A DNA stretch of 32,887 bases from positions 1 to 32,887 of the forward strand of contig JAGYLH010000039.1 of NCBI GenBank assembly GCA_018400955.1, read 5' to 3'. The notes beneath the pieces were generated by a model. It ran no database searches. It was not told the origin of the DNA and saw only the letters and a list, made by a program, of their open reading frames with translations. Positions within the stretch are counted from its first letter, which is position 1. Every line of letters begins with the position of its first letter. This DNA is from Bacteroidales bacterium (GTDB lineage Bacteria > Bacteroidota > Bacteroidia > Bacteroidales > F082). The translations under genes and the position numbers were made by a program. This document shows positions 28,914 to 32,887 of the stretch, in pieces.

Positions 28914-29316
28914 CGACTTTTTGAAACGTTTAAAGACAGAGAAAACACATGCGATTAAGGATTTCATTGACATTCCGGATGGCTATTTTGAAACTCTAAA
29001 ATCTAACATGCTAAAACGGGTCGAAGCCCAAAATCGAAGCAATTTGCAATGGCGTATGAGGTTTTTTGGTGCTGCTGCTTCATTGGTTTTTCTTCTCGGA
29101 TTGTATTTCGTTTGGCACCTAGCAAATAATACAAACAACCAAAAGCATCAACTTGAGGCATACATTATCACTACTGATACCTTGCCACAGGAAATAATGC
29201 GGGATACTGTAATTGACTTTGAACATGGCCTAAATGCAGATACCTTATTATTGGATGAAATACCCTATGAATATCTGCTGCTCTATTTACTAGAAGCTGA
29301 AGAATTTGAATTTTAA
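28906..29316 (+). CDS. Membrane protein, probable anti-sigma factor
   Basis: This 136-residue protein starts at the ATG at 28906, inside the end of the sigma gene. A cytoplasmic N-terminus of about 45 residues contains IPDGYFETL, a motif seen in Bacteroidota membrane proteins next to ECF sigma genes. One membrane segment follows (about 49-70, FFGAAASLVFLLGLYFVWHLA), then an acidic periplasmic tail. Topology and overlap suggest it holds the sigma factor at the membrane. No classical zinc-binding anti-sigma motif is present, so the role is inferred from context. Confidence 0.7.
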   Translation: MNDDFLKRLKTEKTHAIKDFIDIPDGYFETLKSNMLKRVEAQNRSNLQWRMRFFGAAASLVFLLGLYFVWHLANNTNNQKHQLEAYIITTDTLPQEIMRDTVIDFEHGLNADTLLLDEIPYEYLLLYLLEAEEFEF

Positions 29317-29327
29317 AACTTAATGAG

Positions 29328-29801
29328 ATGAATAAATATTTATTGTTACTAAGTACTTTTTTTCTGTTTCAATCATTGATTGCCCAGAATTTAGAACGAA
29401 GAGAAGAGGCGATGAAGAGAATAGAAGCGGTTAAAGTTGGTTTTTTTACCAAGGAACTCGATTTGACACCCAAGGAAGCGCAAGCATTTTGGCCTGTTTA
29501 CGAGCAGTATCAGAAGCGATTGCAAGCGCAGAAAAAAGCCAGAAGGGTATCGCTGGATAAGGCAGCTAAATTACCGGAAGAAATGACAGATGCGGAACTC
29601 AATATACTCATTGATCATCGGATAGAACAGGCGCAACAGGCCCTTGATGCGCGTCTTGAATTCATAACAGCAATACGTGAGTTTCTACCACCTATCAAGG
29701 TTGTTCGTTATTACAAAGCTGAAGAAACGTTTAGGTCGAAGGTTTTGGAACGCGTAAGAGATTCCCAGCAACAACAGGATCGCCCTTTAAGAAGGCCATA
29801 A
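29328..29801 (+). CDS. Periplasmic Spy/CpxP-like sensor protein of the ECF operon
   Basis: This 157-residue protein has a signal peptide ending LIAQ (about 20). The mature part is highly charged and helical, with a segment FTKELDLTPKEAQAFWPVYEQY (about 41-62) typical of proteins annotated as sensor of ECF-type sigma factor and similar to Spy/CpxP LTxxQ proteins. It starts 11 bases after the anti-sigma-like gene. It may report periplasmic protein stress to the membrane regulator; this is inferred from gene order and family. Confidence 0.8.
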   Translation: MNKYLLLLSTFFLFQSLIAQNLERREEAMKRIEAVKVGFFTKELDLTPKEAQAFWPVYEQYQKRLQAQKKARRVSLDKAAKLPEEMTDAELNILIDHRIEQAQQALDARLEFITAIREFLPPIKVVRYYKAEETFRSKVLERVRDSQQQQDRPLRRP

Positions 29802-29828
29802 GAATATATTTCCTTAAGGAATAAATCC

Positions 29829-31358
29829 CTAATTAAACGCTGCGGAGTAATTAAAAAATCCTTTTGAGTAATGTAAAATTGGAGGATTGTCGGTGGCTCC
29901 AGCCTGGATTTTTGACCATACCATTAGGTATTGATTATTTTCGACCAATCTGAAACCGGCAACTGTATCATTAAGCGAAAAGGAATCCAAGATAAGTTTT
30001 TTCTGATAATATTCCGGTATTAACATAAGTTGAATGTGTTCCTCGTCCGCTTTTCGCAGGAAATTTTTGCCCTTTAAATCAGGTTCAAGTTTTTGTCTCT
30101 CATGAATTGACATCAGACTAATAATACGGTCATACTTACCTATCTCATTGAAAATAAATTCCATGGGAGCTAAAACCCTGATTTCATTACTTGTAGTTCC
30201 TGCATAAACTTCACTTATTTTACTATTGATATCCGGATCGTATTTTTTTCGGCTCAAATCAAGGCTATAGATTAATGATGTTATTAGGTAAATTCCAAGA
30301 AGAATCCAGATCATTGGAGTCTGAACCCTGTTTTTAACCTGTATAGTCGTCCAAATTCCATTGCCTAACAGGCTGATTAAAAATGGCATAATCATTATCA
30401 GGTACTTACTTGTTTTATTCAAAGCAAGCACAGACATGGCAAGCATTAACAGTACCAGATAAAACAGTAAATCACGCTGTTGGCTTTTAATATTTTTCCA
30501 TGAAAATAGTATCGAAAAGAAGGCTAGCAATGTAAATGAGATTTCTTTTGGGCTATGAAAAAAACGCCGCTGCTCATCAACTACACTCATGAAAAGTGTA
30601 TAAAATATACCTGATTTACTATTTCCTGAAGGTATAAATGTAAGTTGATGTATCCAAAGATTAAAATCGTTAAATGATTGAAAATCATAAAAATAAATCA
30701 AACTTGTTAGTATAGACCCAAGGGCAAAAATAACAGCATTGATCCATTCCTTTTTTAAGAGTAAAAACAGAAATCCAGCAGCTATATAAATACTTGCATT
30801 TAAGTGTGTTGAAAAAGCCAGACCGGCGATCAATCCACTTAGAAGTGCCTCGTGTTTAGTAATTTTTTGATCTTTTTTCTTTATAATCAGAATGCCGCTT
30901 AAAAAACCAAGAAAAGCGAGCATAATTTCCGGGCGAAAAACATAGCTAAACTCGAAAACTATTGGGTTGGCAAGCAAAATCAGCAATGCGATCCAAAAAC
31001 TTTCTGACGAAGTAAACCATAGCTTATTTTTTCGAATTAGGAAAAGTCCAAAAACTAAGAACAGGAGATATAATAAACTGATACTTTTTAGGGCGGTAAG
31101 TGAAAATCCAAAAAGCGCAATAACTGCAGCACCTTGAATGGTGAAAAGCTTGTGATGAAGGATTAATCTTTCATCTCCGCCTGCAATGCCAGTCATGAGT
31201 TTGGTTTTGACTTCCCCGTCTTTAAGCAGCCAATAGCTGTGCTCTCCCAGCCAGGCATCATCGATATGGGGCATGCGGTCGGGAAGGCTGATAATCAGGA
31301 GAAGGATAAAAACACCAACCAATATAAAATACGTATATTGAAGCGGTTTGCTGACCAA
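29829..31358 (-). CDS. Polytopic GT-C glycosyltransferase (GT39/ArnT-like)
   Basis: An integral membrane protein of about 510 residues with roughly ten to twelve membrane segments. The first large outside loop holds PHIDDAWLGEHSYWLL, with the paired aspartates that serve as the catalytic/metal site in GT-C enzymes. Such proteins transfer sugars from lipid carriers to proteins or lipids outside the inner membrane; acceptor and donor are unknown. The upstream start at 31382 is a TTG inside a TACTTTTG promoter element, so I prefer the TTG at 31358 (LVSKPLQY), just ahead of the first membrane segment. The start remains uncertain by about 8 residues. It converges on the ECF operon. Confidence 0.8.
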   Translation of the reverse strand: MVSKPLQYTYFILVGVFILLLIISLPDRMPHIDDAWLGEHSYWLLKDGEVKTKLMTGIAGGDERLILHHKLFTIQGAAVIALFGFSLTALKSISLLYLLFLVFGLFLIRKNKLWFTSSESFWIALLILLANPIVFEFSYVFRPEIMLAFLGFLSGILIIKKKDQKITKHEALLSGLIAGLAFSTHLNASIYIAAGFLFLLLKKEWINAVIFALGSILTSLIYFYDFQSFNDFNLWIHQLTFIPSGNSKSGIFYTLFMSVVDEQRRFFHSPKEISFTLLAFFSILFSWKNIKSQQRDLLFYLVLLMLAMSVLALNKTSKYLIMIMPFLISLLGNGIWTTIQVKNRVQTPMIWILLGIYLITSLIYSLDLSRKKYDPDINSKISEVYAGTTSNEIRVLAPMEFIFNEIGKYDRIISLMSIHERQKLEPDLKGKNFLRKADEEHIQLMLIPEYYQKKLILDSFSLNDTVAGFRLVENNQYLMVWSKIQAGATDNPPILHYSKGFFNYSAAFN

Positions 31359-31379
31359 ATTTTTCTGCTTTTTGAGATG

Positions 31380-31387
31380 CAAAAGTA
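31380..31387 (-). promoter_or_regulatory. Candidate promoter of the glycosyltransferase gene
   Basis: The minus strand reads TACTTTTG, a TAnnTTTG match, followed by an A-rich leader (CATCTCAAAAAGCAGAAAAA) and then a TTG start codon. Confidence 0.5.
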
Positions 31388-31496
31388 AAGCAATAAGTCC
31401 TTAAATCTAATATCATTGATCGTTTTCAGATGCATAAAGAAGAAATACTACACTTAAACTTCAATTTAGAAAGCTATTTATCAGCGGCAATTTTGT

Positions 31497-31503
31497 TAAT
31501 TTG
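31497..31503 (+). promoter_or_regulatory. Possible -7 element for the aminotransferase gene
   Basis: TAATTTG followed by CAGGCTTAAAAATA resembles the argS element TAATTTTGCAGCTTAAAAATA but lacks one T. The start codon is 15 bases downstream. Confidence 0.4.
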
Positions 31504-31518
31504 CAGGCTTAAAAATAA

Positions 31519-32697
31519 ATGATGACATACAATTTTGATAAAATTACTGATCGTGCTGGCACAGCTAGTGTTAAATATGACCTGCGGCAGTTCATCTTTA
31601 AAAATCCTGATGTGCTTCCCATGTGGGTAGCAGATATGGATTTGGAAACGCCCGATTTCATCAGGGAGGCTGTTGTTGCGCGAGCTAATCATCCAATATA
31701 TGGCTACACTTTCAGGTCGGAAAGTTATTATGAATCAATAATTAACTGGCTTCAAAAAAGGCACAACTGGAAAGTTGAGAAAGACTGGATTTTGTTCAGT
31801 CCGGGAGTTGTTCCGGCCTTGAACTTTGCTGTTTTGGCACTTACCAATCCAGGCGATGAAATTATTGTTCAGCCACCGGTATATTTTCCGTTTTTTACGG
31901 CCGTTAAAGAACACAACAGACATTTGGTTTATAACCAATTGCAATTTAAAGGCGGAAAATATTCTATAAATTTTGATCAACTGGAGCAGCAAGCCCAAAC
32001 AGCCAGGATGTTGATTTTATGCAATCCGCATAATCCTGTTGGCAGAGCTTGGAAAAAGGATGAATTAAGTCGTTTGGCAGACATTTCTATTAAGAATAAC
32101 TTACTCGTGATATCAGATGAAATACATGCTGATCTAGTTTTGCCCGGAAATACGCATCACGTTTTTGCGGAAATCGATCCCGATTTGGACTCGAATACCA
32201 TAACGATGCATGCTGCCAGCAAAACATTTAATCTCGCAGGTTTGGCATCATCTTCTGTAATTATTAAGGACGAAACACTTCGGGAGCAGTTAAAAACTTA
32301 TATTTCAAGCTTGCATGTGGATATGGGCAATCTGTTTGGATTTGTGGCCACACAAGCCGCTTTTGAAGGAGGAGAGGTCTGGCTTGATGAGGTTTTGGAC
32401 TATATTGCAGCTAATGTGGAATGGGCGAACGTTTTCCTGAAGCAAAATTTGCCTCAGGTAAAAATGGTGGTTCCGGAAGCTACTTATATGGTTTGGCTCG
32501 ATTTTTCAGAGTTTGGTCTTACAGATGACGAATTAAAGGAGTTTTTAATCAACAAGGCAGGGGTAGGGCTTAATGCAGGAGTTGATTTTGGTCCCGGAGG
32601 CGAGGGCTTTATGCGGATGAATTTAGCTTGTCCGCGAAAAACTGTTGAAGCAGCATTTGAAAAGATCAATGTTGCTTTTTCGGAACTTTTGTTCTAA
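31519..32697 (+). CDS. patB: PatB/MalY-type PLP-dependent C-S lyase
   Basis: A 392-residue fold-type I PLP enzyme. PMWVADMDLETPDFI (34-48) and YGYTFRSESYY are typical of the MalY/PatB group. The cofactor residues are Asn169 in CNPHNPVGR, Asp200 in ISDEIHADL and the Schiff-base lysine Lys235 in HAASKTFNLAG. Members cleave cystathionine or cysteine conjugates to release thiols, pyruvate and ammonia (cystathionine beta-lyase activity), though some act as aminotransferases, so the symbol is provisional. Start is the first of two adjacent ATG codons. Confidence 0.88.
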   Translation: MMTYNFDKITDRAGTASVKYDLRQFIFKNPDVLPMWVADMDLETPDFIREAVVARANHPIYGYTFRSESYYESIINWLQKRHNWKVEKDWILFSPGVVPALNFAVLALTNPGDEIIVQPPVYFPFFTAVKEHNRHLVYNQLQFKGGKYSINFDQLEQQAQTARMLILCNPHNPVGRAWKKDELSRLADISIKNNLLVISDEIHADLVLPGNTHHVFAEIDPDLDSNTITMHAASKTFNLAGLASSSVIIKDETLREQLKTYISSLHVDMGNLFGFVATQAAFEGGEVWLDEVLDYIAANVEWANVFLKQNLPQVKMVVPEATYMVWLDFSEFGLTDDELKEFLINKAGVGLNAGVDFGPGGEGFMRMNLACPRKTVEAAFEKINVAFSELLF

Positions 32698-32732
32698 AAC
32701 AACGTATAATTGAAAAAAACTACAGATTCAGA

Positions 32733-32887
32733 ATGACAAGACTGAACCGAATCATCCTATTGTTTTCCATATTGCTAATGTCAGCTATTGTCATGGCGCA
32801 AGGAGCAGAAACGGGCATGTTAAAAATCAGAAGTGGCTTTTCGAAGCCTTTGGGAGCCTTTGGAAAAAACACGGGTACTTTGGATTA
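32733..32887 (+). CDS. Secreted protein, N-terminal fragment (runs off window)
   Basis: From the ATG at 32733 a frame of 51 codons stays open to the window edge. The first 22 residues form a clear signal peptide (IILLFSILLMSAIVMAQ, cleavage likely after MAQ or near it). The remaining residues (GAETGMLKIRSGFSKPLGAFGKNTG) look like the start of an outer-membrane or secreted protein. No family can be named from this fragment. It follows the PLP enzyme by 35 bases and may be in its operon; TATAATTG upstream is a weak -7 candidate. Confidence 0.7.
   Translation, partial: MTRLNRIILLFSILLMSAIVMAQGAETGMLKIRSGFSKPLGAFGKNTGTLD

Noticed and set aside
29802-29828. Short inverted repeat TTCC-TTAA-GGAA between the convergent sensor and glycosyltransferase genes
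   Set aside because: Only four base pairs and no T-run; too weak to call a terminator.

Overview
This window looks like chromosomal DNA from a member of the Bacteroidota. The DNA is AT-rich. Promoters match the phylum's TAnnTTTG -7 element, start codons lack Shine-Dalgarno sequences, one protein carries a type IX secretion C-terminal sorting domain, and there are a Bacteroidota-type putative porin and an ECF-sigma operon of the kind common in this phylum. I cannot place it below phylum from sequence inspection alone. No phage, insertion sequence or CRISPR array is visible; it reads as core chromosome.

Layout. Positions 1-3.3 kb: the 5' end of pyruvate phosphate dikinase (minus), then divergent separate genes for the two halves of the saccharopine lysine-degradation enzyme. 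3.4-6.6 kb: a small orphan, a membrane-anchored TerB/J-domain co-chaperone and a putative porin that meets it stop to stop. 6.7-12.4 kb: a complete rRNA operon on the minus strand (16S, tRNA-Ile, tRNA-Ala, 23S, 5S) with two predicted promoters, boxA-like sites, flanking processing stems and a terminator. 12.5-14.7 kb: a three-gene minus operon (AlbA_2-domain protein, beta-barrel-like secreted protein, YaaA). 14.8-20.9 kb: the pyrimidine cluster carA-carB, pyrB-pyrI. 21.0-22.3 kb: a cyclic 2,3-diphosphoglycerate synthetase-like GTPase. 22.6-25.6 kb: argS and a secreted CxxCH/type IX protein. 25.7-27.4 kb: purK-purE. 27.6-29.8 kb: a lipoprotein, ECF sigma, membrane anti-sigma-like and Spy-like sensor operon. 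29.8-32.9 kb: a GT-C glycosyltransferase, a PatB/MalY-type C-S lyase and the start of a secreted protein.

The most notable signal is regulatory. Both carA and pyrB are preceded by the same 16-base hairpin plus eight T's, that is, an intrinsic terminator placed inside the leader of the gene it precedes. In both leaders a short ORF starts exactly 71 nt before the hairpin, reads through it in the same frame (residues 25-33 are TALAVFFLS in both), and stops at or just before the structural gene. This is the architecture of the enterobacterial pyrL-pyrBI attenuator, duplicated so that carbamoyl-phosphate synthesis and aspartate transcarbamylase would respond together. The first 24 residues of the two leader peptides are unrelated, while start-to-hairpin spacing and frame are identical. 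That argues for ribosome-coupled attenuation rather than a chance terminator.
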